A model generated the notes under the pieces. That model saw only the letters and a program-made list of their open reading frames with translations, ran no database searches and was not told the DNA's origin. From Xylogone sp. PMI_703 (taxonomy: Eukaryota; Ascomycota; Leotiomycetes), in the NCBI GenBank assembly GCA_021399445.1, contig JAJTUQ010000004.1:2294001-2358000 (forward strand): 64,000 bases of DNA. The letters are read 5' to 3'. Position numbers and translations under genes: made by a program. Of the stretch, positions 14,158-25,822 are shown in pieces (the first letter of the stretch is position 1; every line of letters begins with the position of its first letter).

Positions 14158-16398
14158 GATGGATGTCGAAGTTGGCGTACTTCCAATCAGTTGTTGTTGG
14201 AATTGGAATCGGGTGTAACTGTCAAGAAAAGAAGGAATCTAGAACAGTGAAGTCACATGGAAGCATCGAACGTTGTGAGAAGGGCTTCCGCCGAAAGCCC
14301 CGAGTGTATTATAATCGGACGAAATAATAAATCGGGTTTTGTCTAGCTATATTGTATTACTATTACTTACTTGTACAGGCAAATAGTAGCAACAAGGGTT
14401 TTACTGCACTGTATGTTTCGGCCGTACTTACCCTCCTCCGCGGTCTGCGTGCACACCTGTCTCCCCCAGCAAGAATACGAGAGTTTTTCTTTTGGGGCCA
14501 GCCAGAAGAGGAAGTGAGGTGCACGCACAGATTCCAGAGGGGGTGTTCGGGGTGCTGTGTGATCCGATACCAGAATATATATGATACAGTACGGTACCAG
14601 ACCCCCGGGGATGCTGAAGATCCAGTCGGCCGGAAAGGCTAATAATTTGACGGCCGACCCCAGCCAGATCATGACTCCTACCCTGTCTATCACGGTAGCT
14701 CTCACAATTGCGATATTTTTGCAGGTCAGAAGCTAGACCGCATCCAGGGTTGACAGCTGGAAAAGGCGTGGGATCGAGGCATTAAGGGGTCAAAGCAAAG
14801 GAACCGATACTGTGTATTGACAGCTTCGAAGCCAGGAGCGAATGCAACGCCATGTCGGGGAATTGGCATTCTGTCAGCACTGCAGTGCTGATCTTTCTAC
14901 CCCTTCGGCATCGCCATATTCTTAGATCTTAGTAATGAACAAGGCAGCGGTTTTCGGAGTGCACGGAAGTGGAAATATCGCCTTGTCGAGACTCTCCCTC
15001 GAGCCCTTTGGCCACGTTTTGTTCGCTCTCAGTGAGTGCTATTGCTTTAGGTACACATACGGGAGGAAAAGTGATTAAGTATTCGCGCAGCGTCAGCGGG
15101 AGATATCCCTGAGCAATGATCCTATGTGTATCTAGTTGTAGAAACCGCCAAGGTCGGTTAAATCAACATAAGATTAATAGTTACTACCTAATAAAGAGAA
15201 GTGAAGGCCTCCCCTGCTAGTGCTGTGCAAATATTCAACCGCTATACTTTCGTACATAGAACGGGATATACGGTGCTGCAGGGTAATCGTAAGACGCTGT
15301 GATTAAGGTGTTTCAGGAACTACCCTCGCTATAAAGCTTAGAGCGCAGCTGCTAAAATGATTACCGAATACGCCTTTTGAGTGAGTGTAATCCGTAAGCG
15401 GCAGGGTAGCCCAGAGGATACCTGTAGTAACTTGCTCCGTAAATATTCTCTACTTATTAATACAGTAACAATGACATGCCGAATCCCTCATCAACTCAGA
15501 CAGGCAAGGATGAGCAAGAGACGGTCCTTGGGGATATCTGTTGGGTATACAGTAGCATGGTACCGTAACACCGTGCTTACTTACCGTCGGACCGTACTGT
15601 ATGGAACGGTCGAGCCGCATTCGCACTGTCAGAAAGCTTAATCCTAAATCCGAGTTTGAGTCAATGCTTAATGAAATAGTTACCTAGCCAAGCCTAGTGC
15701 AGCCACATATTGCGGAGGAAGAGCAATTGCGGGTACGGAGGAGTTACGAATTAAGTGCAGGATAGTTAGCTGCTGTTCTAGCCTGCTTGTGGAAACTCTA
15801 CTGCTGTGTATAGCTATCCAAGCACATCCCCCTTCTGCCCAGGCTTGTAGAGAATACGGCATATACGGTGCTCACCGCTATACCATTCATAGACAATATA
15901 CACCATTGGGAACACTTTTACTCCCCGGAGCGGCAGAATCCGAAATGAACAATTTCATTATTGTCGGTGGCCCGGAATTTGACTGCATCCGCAGCTTCTC
16001 CCTGTTGGCAAAAGCTTGATATAAAGATGGAGCAGGGTCTGCGCAGTGTTGTCTGCAACAACTTGAGCTAGTGCCAAACTCGATCCAAGCTGTAGCAGAA
16101 TGTTTTGCACTGCACGATGTGCCACTACGCTGGCGACCCTCCTGGCAGCCTGCATGCCCGTAGCTGCGCAGACTGTTGACTCCCCTGCTGCCAGTACCAT
16201 ATTGGCCGTAAACGTGGCCATTGGCCCCCTGACTGGGGTAAGTATGAGGTACTTCCCTCATCGTTCTGTTTGGATGGTACTACTGTACTCTAGTACAATA
16301 TCGCCCAACTGCAGATACTCAGATTACTATATATCCCTGTATCAAGCTCTCTACCCCTTTCAGATTCTTCTTTTCAAGGCCTACAAAAGCAGAGCGGA
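14158..16398. other. Gene-free spacer with GC-richer patches
   Basis: Promoters of the divergent 7-TM gene and the FAD-oxidase gene must lie here. Patches around 14450-14650, 15500-15620 and 16030-16260 are less AT-rich and have overlapping frames on both strands, but none resembles a known family or has splice-supported extension. Degenerate repeat or gene remnants are possible. Confidence 0.4.
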
Positions 16399-17935
16399 AT
16401 GGCTGACATAATTAACTCACAGTGCCAGACCCTCTCTGCCTCTGGCCTCGGGTCACTGCTACTATATCCCACTGACGCCGCCTATGCTGCGCGTGAGGCA
16501 TCCTATTGGGCGGTAAACTCCCAGCTAGGACCCCAGTGTATTATTCAGCCACGCAATACCGACGACGTCTCTCGGGTTATCAAAGTCCTCGCAAAACATG
16601 GCATCCAGTTTGCCGTCCGTAGCGGTGGACATAGCCAGTGGTCTGGAGGGAGCGACATCCATAATGGCGTCACAGTCGACCTCGGCCTTATGACTAACGT
16701 CACTTATGATCCTCAAACTCAACTTGTCTCAATCGAACCTGGACCTAGATGGCGAGATGTATATGCGGCTCTGGAGCCTTACAATGTGGGCGTTACCGGT
16801 GGCCGTGATGCTGATGTCGGGATTGGCGGCTTCTTGACAGGTGGTGGTAACTCCTACTACGTGGGACGGACTGGATTCGGATGCGACACTGTGGTCAACT
16901 TCGAGGTTGTTCTCTCTAATGGAGATATTGTCAATGCGAACAAGTCGTCACACTCAGATCTCTGGAAAGCGCTTAAGGGTGGCTCTGGTAACTTTGGAAT
17001 CGTCACCCGCTTTGATGTTGAAAGCTTTCCATCTAAGCTCCTTTGGGGAGGCATGTCCATACATAACAAAACCGCTGGAAGCCAGCTCGCTACTGCGATG
17101 GTCAATTTTAACAATAACAACCACAATAATCGGGACAATGCGCACCTATTCCTAGAGACTTATAACTCCTTTGTGCCTGGAGACACCGTCATCGCAAGCG
17201 TTATCGTGGATACCCAGGGCGTTGTGAATGCATCAGCTTTTACAGAGATCCAGCAGATACCAGCTATTTCAAGGGACTTGAAGACTAGGAGTATTGGTGA
17301 GATCACGAATACCTATGTGACTCCAGGCGGTAGCCGGTATGTAAAGCAATTACTCTTCCACCTTAATTACGCCTTCTTCGATTTGACATGCACAACCCAC
17401 TGCGGTTGTCTTCTCTATGTACTAGACTAACACCAACAGGATCGTTTGGTTTACTCTCACTTTCAATAACGACGTTGCGATTATCAATGAGGCACTGGCA
17501 TTACACGACCAGGTAGTTGCAGACCTTACAGAGTCAATGACTGCCACCGGCTTTGCGACTCAGAGCATCTTCCAGCCTATCCCAGCCTATTTTGCCCAAA
17601 ATAGCGTGCATCAAGGAGGAAACGTATTGGGCCTGGATTCTGTAAAAACCAACTCTATCATATGGCTTGGCTCAGTTGCGTACCCAGACAAGGCCCATGA
17701 TCAGGTCGTCCATAATAGAGTGTCTGAATGGACGGCGAGTATCGAAAGCTATGCTCGATCCAGGAATGGTCATGTATCATGGCGATACGTCAACTATGCT
17801 GATAGCACACAAGATCCTCTCAAGAGCTATGGCGCTGCTAATTTTGACTTTATTCGGAAGGTAGCCGCGAAATATGATCCCAGCGCCGTGTTTCAACGTC
17901 AGGTACCCAGTGGGTTCAAGATATCGAGAGCGTAA
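16399..17935 (+). CDS. FAD-linked oxidoreductase of the berberine-bridge-enzyme-like (FAD_binding_4) family
   Basis: Two exons, 16399-17336 and 17440-17935, encode 477 residues (intron GTATGT...CAG). The N-terminal FAD domain shows QPRNTDDVSRVIKVLAKHGI, RSGGH at residues 74-78, whose His carries the 8-alpha-histidyl FAD in relatives, GGFLTGGGNSYYVGRTGFGC, and GGSGNFGIVTRFDVESFP. The C-terminus (SWRYVNYAD then PSAVFQRQVPSGFKIS) is the BBE-like substrate cap end. The second covalent Cys of bicovalent members is replaced by a GGRDADVG stretch, so attachment is probably through His only. There is no signal peptide, unlike many secreted relatives; the ATG at 16399 directly follows a short leader. 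Likely oxidises a small alcohol, sugar or secondary metabolite; the substrate is unknown. Confidence 0.85.
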
Positions 17936-18182
17936 TCAGATCTGGTTTGTGCATTTATGACACTGATCAATCGGCCTTTTACTGCATTATAGTCTATAGA
18001 AGATGTATAAATATAATTTGTCTCTTACATTCTTGTTCCTTTGAATATTGCGTTCAATCGTATGTGCGGAGACCCAGTATAGGATCCGAGATCCTAAACC
18101 TTCCCCACACTTGCAATGAGAAATTGTGAAATGAAAGGCACTAATATTTGACCCAAATCATTTTGAAGTTCCTGGCATTCTG

Positions 18183-19951
18183 CTACATAGTCCTCATTTC
18201 ATCCCAAAATTCCCTACAGATATTTTCGCGTGATTCATGCATCCAGACGAATTCTCTGAGAATATCTCTTGCATCTTCCCAGCTGTCTAATCCCAAATAT
18301 GCTGTTACATTGAACAGCTCTGTCTTGAACCAAAATCTCTCAGAAGGCATCTTAGTAAACGTCCCGCCAATAGTCAAGATCCAAAACATAAGCTTCGGCA
18401 TATACGGGTCTCCTAATATAACTGTAGCTCCTACATTCTCGATGGCCTCTTTCAGGTTTGTCACATAATATTGAATCATTGGGTTATCTCTCGACAGTCG
18501 CCTTATAAAATAGTCCAGGTAGATCTGACCGGAGACAGGGTATAGTTTCCAACTGTAACTAGAACGTGCATCATTGGTATCTATCTCCCCTTCGTGAGCT
18601 AAATTGAATAGGTTATGGCTGACCTCTTCTATGTATGTATTTAACCCAGCGTTATCAAACGCGTCTTGACGATTCAGATTCCTTTCACTCTGTTCGGTGA
18701 GGCGTCGCAAGTCGTCAAACATTCTGCTCTCGTTGTATTGCCCGCTTCCACTGGAAATAGTTGTTGCTGGAACAATGGGTTTGAGAGACGCTTGCAATTT
18801 TCTGATTTTGGTTCCGTGTAATTCAAACCGTGGAGCGGAATTTCCTGTTTTTGCGCTCAGTTGATCGGCCCTACCAGTAGTTAGTAGAAACTTCGAGTAA
18901 ATCGGGAGAGGAGAGCGCAAACAATATGATCAACCGTTGCAGAAGTCCACTAACTTCCGTATCGGCTGAGATGAGTCTTAGATTTAGGAGTTGCTCGAGG
19001 CCATCCATATGAATCTTTGCTACTGAGGCCATGCCATCAGTGCTCTGCAAGTATATTAGTTTCGATATAGCATAAGCATAGGGGCCGCTACCTCTGAAAT
19101 TACAAGAGTTGCTATTGTACTTAGTGTAGAGTCACAAATCGCTTGCCTTGAATCAGTTAACCGCTCATTGATAATCCTAATTGCCTCTGCTTTGTGGTGG
19201 TAGTAGGTTGGGGCTATTAGGGTTCTCATCCCGCCAATGAGAACCCAGTGTGATGCTGAGAGCACAAGAGCGGAACTTAGCATGGCTGGGTCCTGCATAA
19301 CATAAGAGGACCAACTATTCGCAGGATTCCTTGGAGTAGGAATGCGGAGAAGAATAAAATAGTGGGTGACTATTTTCCATTGCCATAAGTGTTAGCTGCG
19401 GTTGAAGTTTTCGAGTCTATCTCGGCTAGATTCTATACTACAAAAAGCCTAACTCACAGTGATCATATAAAATTTTGGAATGGTAGTCTAGTTGAATCGG
19501 AAGACTATTGAACGGATCTGAGCGGCTGGCATCCATCCAACTATTTAATGATATAGGCCGCTCACTACCCTGAATTCTCGGGCCTTGCAAGTTTTGTGGA
19601 TGCGAGCTTGACTTCGATATTCGTTCGTATATTTCGCCGCCACATTCTGGACATATGCTCTTTTCTATGGAATGGGCTACCGACCTCATGTTATCTAGTG
19701 CCTTTCTCGTGAGTACCAATCACAACATCTTTTACATTATGATCATTATCACCTACTTGTAGTGACATTATCTGGTGACCGCAGAGGTGGTGTAGTCTTC
19801 AGCCTTTGCTCTCTTCTAAAATTTGTCATAACATGAGAACGAATCACCCTTCTAGATTTGTCATCTTTCTCTGGAGGTGGCCCATTAGAAATGACAAACT
19901 TAAGCGGTTGTGGCGCAATGTCTGTCCGCTGAATAAGAATCTCGAAATCAT
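18183..19951 (-). CDS. Fungal-specific transcription factor (Fungal_trans_2-like), 5' end unresolved
   Basis: Exons supported by frame and splice sites are ~19951-19753, 19705-19458, 19369-19092, 19044-18935 and 18870-18183. The reading begins with PQPLKFVISNG, then RRVIRSHVMTNFRREQR, the hallmark N-terminus of the zinc-finger-less Fungal_trans_2 group, then DPFNSLPIQLDYHSKILYDH and a helical body up to the stop at 18183. The intron 18934-18871 has a perfect TACTAAC branch site and removes a frame change. The start codon is not clear: no in-frame ATG precedes PQPLK in its exon, so a short upstream exon is probable (a candidate ATG lies near 20150) or the start is lost. It is convergent with the FAD oxidase and divergent from the amidohydrolase, so it may regulate that neighbour. 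Confidence 0.75.
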
Positions 19952-20682
19952 CTACAAGGTTTAAGTTAACGCCTAATAACTAACGTCGTACGGAGTACAC
20001 TATTCACCTTTACGCTTGAAACTTTTAGCTTCCCCAATTCTGAAGGATGACTACAAATAAGTATTAGCAGATCTTATTTTAGACCAGGATATGATTACAC
20101 TTTCAGGTTTTTGTGAAGTAGTGCAGGTGCAGATCAACGGATGACCGTCGCGATCCATAGGGAATAACAGGTTCCAGATTTGAAAGCCACTCTCTCCTCT
20201 TCAATTTCAACTGGAAAAAGCTTTGAATAAAAGCCCTAGAATTTACCCACTAAGCTTTATAAAGACAGGTAAGCAATCCGGAACTTTTATGACTTACAGA
20301 TTAGCTATGACATACTAAACTAACATTCAAGCCCGTCGCTTATTAAGCAACCCAACGGGCCCACGCGAGCTCCATCAGTGAGATTATCCCGCCATGTACT
20401 GTGCGCAGATAATAAAGCAGGAACACCGCACGAGCTTGAGCGGTGCGCTATCAAGTGGAAATACACATCCTAAATTGTGGTGTGATTTTATTCCTGGAGG
20501 GAAAGGCACGTCTGTGTGTGCTGGGTAGTAGGTAGTGGATTGACAGTACACCGCGCTTAACTTTTGCCAGAAGTGGGGGCAGGATAGTGAAGTATTTAAC
20601 GGAGATGAAATAGAGTTTTTGTAACCTCTCGTGGCGCTTATAGCTGTATGTTTCTGCCATATTTTCTGCTGGCTAAGTAAGG
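19952..20682. other. Divergent promoter region between regulator and amidohydrolase
   Basis: This ~0.7 kb spacer should hold the first exon or exons and promoter of the minus-strand regulator and the promoter of the plus-strand amidohydrolase. Shared divergent control is plausible. No motif could be assigned with confidence. Confidence 0.4.
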
Positions 20683-22071
20683 ATGGCTTCCAATGATATC
20701 AGGAAGCCGTGGATTCCTGGGCGTCTTGCGCCAGACCTCACCTTTATTAATGCTAACTTGATTGACGTGGAAGAAGGTTGTGTCATAACTGACTGCACCA
20801 TTCGGATCAGGAATGGATTCATTGTCAGTGTCAGCACTGATGGATCTCGGGGCATGCCGCAGCCAGAGTCTCCTTCTGGTACACGGGTGATTGATTTGCA
20901 GAATCATTACGTTTGTCCCGGCTTGATTGATTGTCATGTCCACCTTACTGCGACTCCAGGAGGGGTGTCGTTGGGGGAGCTATTCAATGCTAGTCCGAAC
21001 ACCATTGCCCATCGAACCTCCTTCGTTGCGAGGGAGATGTTGCTGAGGGGATTCACTACTGCACGCGACACTGGTGGCGCCGATGCTTCACTTCGTGATG
21101 CAATTGCCGAGGGATTGCTGCCAGGCCCGCGCCTTTTCATTGCTGGCAAAGCACTCTCACAGACTGGCGGCCATGGTGACTCGCGTGCCAATTATCAAGG
21201 AGAGCAGCACAAATGTTGCGGCGGGCATTCTCCTGCTCTGTCACGCCTGTGTAATGGAGTCTCCCAATGTCTCGAGGCGGCTCGCGATGAACTTCGCCAA
21301 GGGGCTAACTTCCTCAAAATCATGACTGGAGGTGGCGTCGCATCGCCATCTGATGCCCTCGACATGCTGCAGTTCACGGCGGAGGAGATCCAGGCAATCA
21401 CCACTACAGCAGCATATTCTAAGACATATGTAACGGCACATGCCTATACTGTTGGATCAATCCGTCATGCTGTTGATAACGGTGTCCGAGGCATTGAACA
21501 TGCTAACCTCATAGATCGAGAGACGGCTGAGTACTGTGTCAAGAAAGGAGTCATCTTCACGCCTACCCTCGTTGCCTACCACGGTATGATGGAGCCACCT
21601 TTCGATAAATTCCTTGACGAATTTGGACGAAAAAAGAATCGCGAAGTCCTCGCCAGTGGCTTGAACTCCTTGAAGATTTTGCGGGATGCCGGCGCTACCA
21701 TTTGCTACGGTTCAGACTTGCTTGGTGGCTTACATTCGCTGCAAAATCGGGAATTTACTATCCGGTCTGCTGCATTAAGTCCTCAAGACATTTTGCGATC
21801 GGCGACGATAAACGGAGCCAGAACCATTGGTATGGAAAACCAACTTGGATGTGTGAAATCGGGCGCCATAGCAGATCTACTCATTCTCGCTGCCAATCCT
21901 CTGGAAGACATATCTGTTCTTGATAATATCCAAAGGTTCAGGAAAGCCATCATTAAGGACGGCCGGGTCGTTACTAGTCGGTTGAAAGACCTTTCTGTAG
22001 ATGCTTTGTATGATCCGTTTCAGATTCAGGATGTACCAGTGTCGTTAGAGCAAGACTGGGAATTGGTTTAA
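20683..22071 (+). CDS. Metal-dependent amidohydrolase (imidazolonepropionase-like)
   Basis: Single exon of 462 residues starting at the first ATG (MASNDIRKPW). The metal site is complete: LIDCHVH (H85, H87), the candidate carboxylated lysine in NFLKIMTGGGV (K212), VTAHAY (H253), GIEHAN (H273) and YGSDLLGG (D345). The N-terminal beta-sandwich and C-terminal ADLLILAANPLEDISVL strand bracket the barrel as in imidazolonepropionase-like hydrolases, prolidases and carboxypeptidase-like amidases. It should be a cytosolic binuclear-metal hydrolase of an amide, cyclic imide or lactone. Its neighbours, a Zn2Cys6 regulator and an MFS permease downstream on the same strand, suggest catabolism of an imported amide or heterocycle. 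Substrate not deducible. Confidence 0.88.
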   Translation: MASNDIRKPWIPGRLAPDLTFINANLIDVEEGCVITDCTIRIRNGFIVSVSTDGSRGMPQPESPSGTRVIDLQNHYVCPGLIDCHVHLTATPGGVSLGELFNASPNTIAHRTSFVAREMLLRGFTTARDTGGADASLRDAIAEGLLPGPRLFIAGKALSQTGGHGDSRANYQGEQHKCCGGHSPALSRLCNGVSQCLEAARDELRQGANFLKIMTGGGVASPSDALDMLQFTAEEIQAITTTAAYSKTYVTAHAYTVGSIRHAVDNGVRGIEHANLIDRETAEYCVKKGVIFTPTLVAYHGMMEPPFDKFLDEFGRKKNREVLASGLNSLKILRDAGATICYGSDLLGGLHSLQNREFTIRSAALSPQDILRSATINGARTIGMENQLGCVKSGAIADLLILAANPLEDISVLDNIQRFRKAIIKDGRVVTSRLKDLSVDALYDPFQIQDVPVSLEQDWELV

Positions 22072-22838
22072 CTGAAGGTTCGAATCTATTGTTCAGAGAT
22101 CTTCCTATACATGTCTAGCTCCCCGGATTTTCACAGTAACCGCCAGGACAAGCTGCTGGGTTGACGCTATTAATACTGGCCGTGGACTACGCAGTGCTGA
22201 CAGCCATTGTTGCAGCAGTGGGAAAGCAATGCAATGCACCATGTTGTCCAGTATCAAATGAAATATGCATAACGTTAGAAGGTACTATCCAGAATTGGAA
22301 TTGCTATAGATTGTAGTCGCGAGTTGTTATTAAGTCCCCTCTCATGAATAATTGCGCCGAGTCACTATATTTTCTTCGTGCATCAGTTGTTCTGGGCGAA
22401 CGGAGCCCAGAATATACCCGTATACCGATTCTTGAACTCATGGGCTCAATTGGTAGTTAAGATTATGAAAATCTCAAATCAAATGGAAGATTGGAGTTAA
22501 AGACCAAGAACACAGGTGTACCCAGGGCGAAAGGGGGTGATTACATAAACAAGCAAAAGAATGTGAACACCCCGAAAGTTGTGCATCACCTGATTCCTTC
22601 AACCGCTAAACTAATGCCCCGTGGGCTTGTTTGCCCATGTATAATTATGGTTAGCTTCCCCCGCATGCCTTAAGATTTGAAGAATCACTTATCTTGTTTC
22701 TGATCTCAAATTTATCTTCTCAGCTTGAAGTTAGCTCATACGAACTTCAGCTGTGGTCACTAACTAGTTCAAAACGGAGCATCAATTCCTCGATAAACGG
22801 CTAATAAGTTGCTCGCTTGCTAAATACTTCTCGTTAGA
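22072..22838. other. Spacer between amidohydrolase and Zn2Cys6 regulator
   Basis: Contains the 3' UTR of the amidohydrolase gene and the promoter of the regulator. Nothing else recognised. Confidence 0.45.
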
Positions 22839-25370
22839 ATGTCCCTCGAAGTAACGAAGAGTGGCAGAGTGAAGGCATGCACGGAGTGTCGACAGCAAAA
22901 GGCAAGTCGAAAAGCAGCAAATCAGTAGATGTTAATTAACCATGGAAAACAGCTCAGATGTGATGCGTCCTCAAAAAACTACCGGGAACCATGTTCGCGA
23001 TGCTGCCGCTTGAATGTTGCATGTGTCGTTAAAAAATCATTTCAACCGGTCAAAAGGCTCAAGTCGGTCCCTCTAGTTCAAAGATCAGTAGATCGATAAT
23101 TTGCCTCATCGTTCTCACTGTGATGTAGGAAAGCCGATTTGCAAGCTGAATTGGAAATTTTGAGGCAACAGGTACAGGTAGACCGTCAGTCGGTCAATAA
23201 CGAGCCGGACGACTCTCATGAAGCAAATACACGAGGTAGTAATGCTCCTCCAGCTGTCAGCACGCCTTGTACGAGTTCTGTACGTAGTACTAGCGCCAAT
23301 GCCATTTCACCAGAGATGCAATCGATTCATGAATCTAGCATGTCGAAGCCACCACCAGATGTGATTTCACAAAGCCTCAACCTTAATGAAAGCAATGCAA
23401 GCCCATCTACGAGAGCGAGGCATGAGTCAACTAGCCCCCAGACGCTGTATAAGTTTAGCGTAAATGCCAAACAGATTGACGACTGTTTTGCAATGTAAGT
23501 TGCGTGTTTTTATGCTGTTACGTTGCTCTTTTGCTATACCACGTACTACTGCTCACAGATATTGCACCGTTTATAACTTGTTCTATCTTCCGTATAATAT
23601 GCTTTATCTAAACATTTTGATGCTAATACATGTCCAAAGGTTTCATCAGCACTATTTACCTCAATCTAGTGTGTTCGAGACAGAATTACGACCCAATGAC
23701 TGCTACACCCACGCTCCACTGCTTTTCTGGACGGTCGTCGCCATAGGCTCACGAAATTACGCCGAGGACCCGACAATGATCTTTCAGCTGGCTCCAAGAG
23801 TCTTAGAATTAGCAAAAGCGGCAATCTTTGCTCGCGATTCCATCATCCCAACCATACAAGCATTTATCCTCCTCTGCGCCTGGCCGATGCCTTACAACAG
23901 CCTTGGTAACGATCTTACACCAGTACTTTCTGGAGCCATGTTACAGCTGGCACTGACTATGGGATTGCATGTCTGCGGCGTGGGGCAAGACTTCTCGAGA
24001 ATTAAACTCCGTACTGATCATGCACAAGTGGATTTTCGACGTCGACTCTGGGCTCTGTGCCAGACTGTCCTTCATAGGTAAGTTTGACATGCTTTAAGGA
24101 AACTCGAATTTCGGTCTATATCATTCTACATGAAATGCTGAATAGATGTTTGATAGGGTCCAAAACACAAGCGGCACACCACCTATCATGATACCCGATA
24201 CGTATAATCATGATCGGCATCGACACTCCTCTCTTACAACCCTGCCGTCAAGTGTCCGATTTCATGAGCTGATGAGCCGTATTCACGCCCAGGGAATTCT
24301 AGATATGGAGCGTAATGCACTGTCGAAGCACCCAGAGGGCAGAGCCAGAATCTTACATCCAATGATTCAAGAGATCTCAGCAGAACTGTCTCAGCTAGAA
24401 TCAGAATGTCCTGGAGAGATTGGTAAATCACCTTCCTACATGAGAACAATCATGCTACCATTTAAACCATAAATCCATTGCTGACTACTACCCCAGACCG
24501 ATTTTATCTCTTGGCTTCGCGCCTTCAGATCCTTAGTTTTCACTTATTCGTCCCCCGAAACGATATGAACGATACCGAGCTTGTGAATTTGTATGCACTG
24601 GCATGTGCTACCATCGAGAAAGCTATGCAGCTTAACCAAACACAGCAGTTTGCTAAATTTGCACCTGTGTTCGTGTCTAAATTCTTACATCTTGCGGCAT
24701 TCTTGATTCTCCGCCTGGGACGGTCTCACCTCAGCGAATCCGGAGCCTTGGATCTTGTGCAGGGGCAGAAATACTATTTTGATGTCATACACTTTCATAA
24801 AGATATGACCATTCGATCCGATGATACCGCGGCCAGATCGAGTATTATTCTCACGCAGCTGTGGACAAGCACAACCCGGTTCCGTTGGGGCAATGGTGGC
24901 GGCGCCGATACTAGCCTTATCCTCCGTTGCAGAAGCAGACTTGCAATGAGTGTGGTTTTTGACTGCTATTGGTGGTGGAGACAAGAATTTGCAGGCTTGC
25001 CAGATCCGTACGAGGGAAAGGAAATTGAAGGCATGTGTAAGCTCGCAATACCTTGATGAACCCACCTCGACTAATGAATCCTACATCTATTATTATGTAT
25101 CGATAAACTGACATATTTTGCCTGGTAGGTACGGATAACTCGACGAATGACCAGTCTCCGCGCTCCTCAACTCGAGTCGAGGAAATAGATCGAGAAAGCT
25201 CAACATTCTCTTTAGAACCAGGCTGGCCCATCCAAGGAGCGCTACCCGACCGACAATGGCTGATGTCCTATGGATTGACAATTGAAGATTGGTCCAACTT
25301 GCAGGGAGATATGGATTTGCAATTCCCGCAGATCGACTCCTTGATGCCGAGCAACGCGAATTGGGTATAA
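22839..25370 (+). CDS. Zn2Cys6 transcription factor with Fungal_trans domain
   Basis: Seven exons (22839-22901, 22953-23062, 23129-23494, 23640-24077, 24157-24422, 24497-25036, 25129-25370) give 674 residues. The first two exons build the zinc cluster: CTECRQQKLRCD then CSRCCRLNVAC, followed by a basic linker and a leucine-rich DLQAELEILRQQV coiled coil. The middle domain begins around FHQHYLPQSSVFETE and includes FRRRLWALCQTV, typical of Fungal_trans. Intron 1 (22902-22952) starts with GC (AAG/GCAAGT), a known minor donor; without its removal the zinc cluster is broken. The acidic C-terminus (DWSNLQGDMDLQF) may activate transcription. It sits between the amidohydrolase and the MFS permease and is a good candidate for their pathway-specific regulator. 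Confidence 0.85.
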
Positions 25371-25822
25371 GGGGAGAGGTGAATTGTGTCGCGTAGTGGA
25401 ATCTTGCGGGAAACCGCCGCTTTCGGATCGGCCAGACAAGCACCAGACCGGCGAGAAAACATCTTTCAGTTCGGGCAACTCAACCAAAACTCGGAGCTCG
25501 CTACCACCAACATCACAACACCACGTTCGATCTGGGTCCAGTTGGGTCCGGCTGAGGGGCCCCGCATCCTGTACTGTCTAGGCGCTCTTGTGTATCGCGG
25601 AGAACCTGGGGTTAGAAGTTAGGAGCCAAGATGCACTGGCCGTCTGCCATACGCCTCCTTCATGAATCATCTCCTCTGGGTCCTGCTGAGCCTTCGAAGT
25701 AAAGTGTACATAAGATGTAGAATAATGCCTGCTACCCCATCCGTCTCTCTTCCCTCCTTCTAAGTTGATTCTTTACTTGTGAGTTCAGATCCAGTACAGA
25801 GCGGCAAAAACAATTTTCTACA
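25371..25822. other. Spacer between regulator and MFS permease
   Basis: About 450 bases with the regulator's 3' UTR and the permease promoter. Pyrimidine-rich stretches (tccgtctctcttccctccttc, 25741-25761) precede the permease start, as is common in fungal promoters. Confidence 0.4.

Noticed and set aside
15887..16411. Overlapping frames on both strands before the FAD oxidase
   Set aside because: Alanine-rich but without family likeness, signal or splice support; mutual antisense frames suggest composition only.
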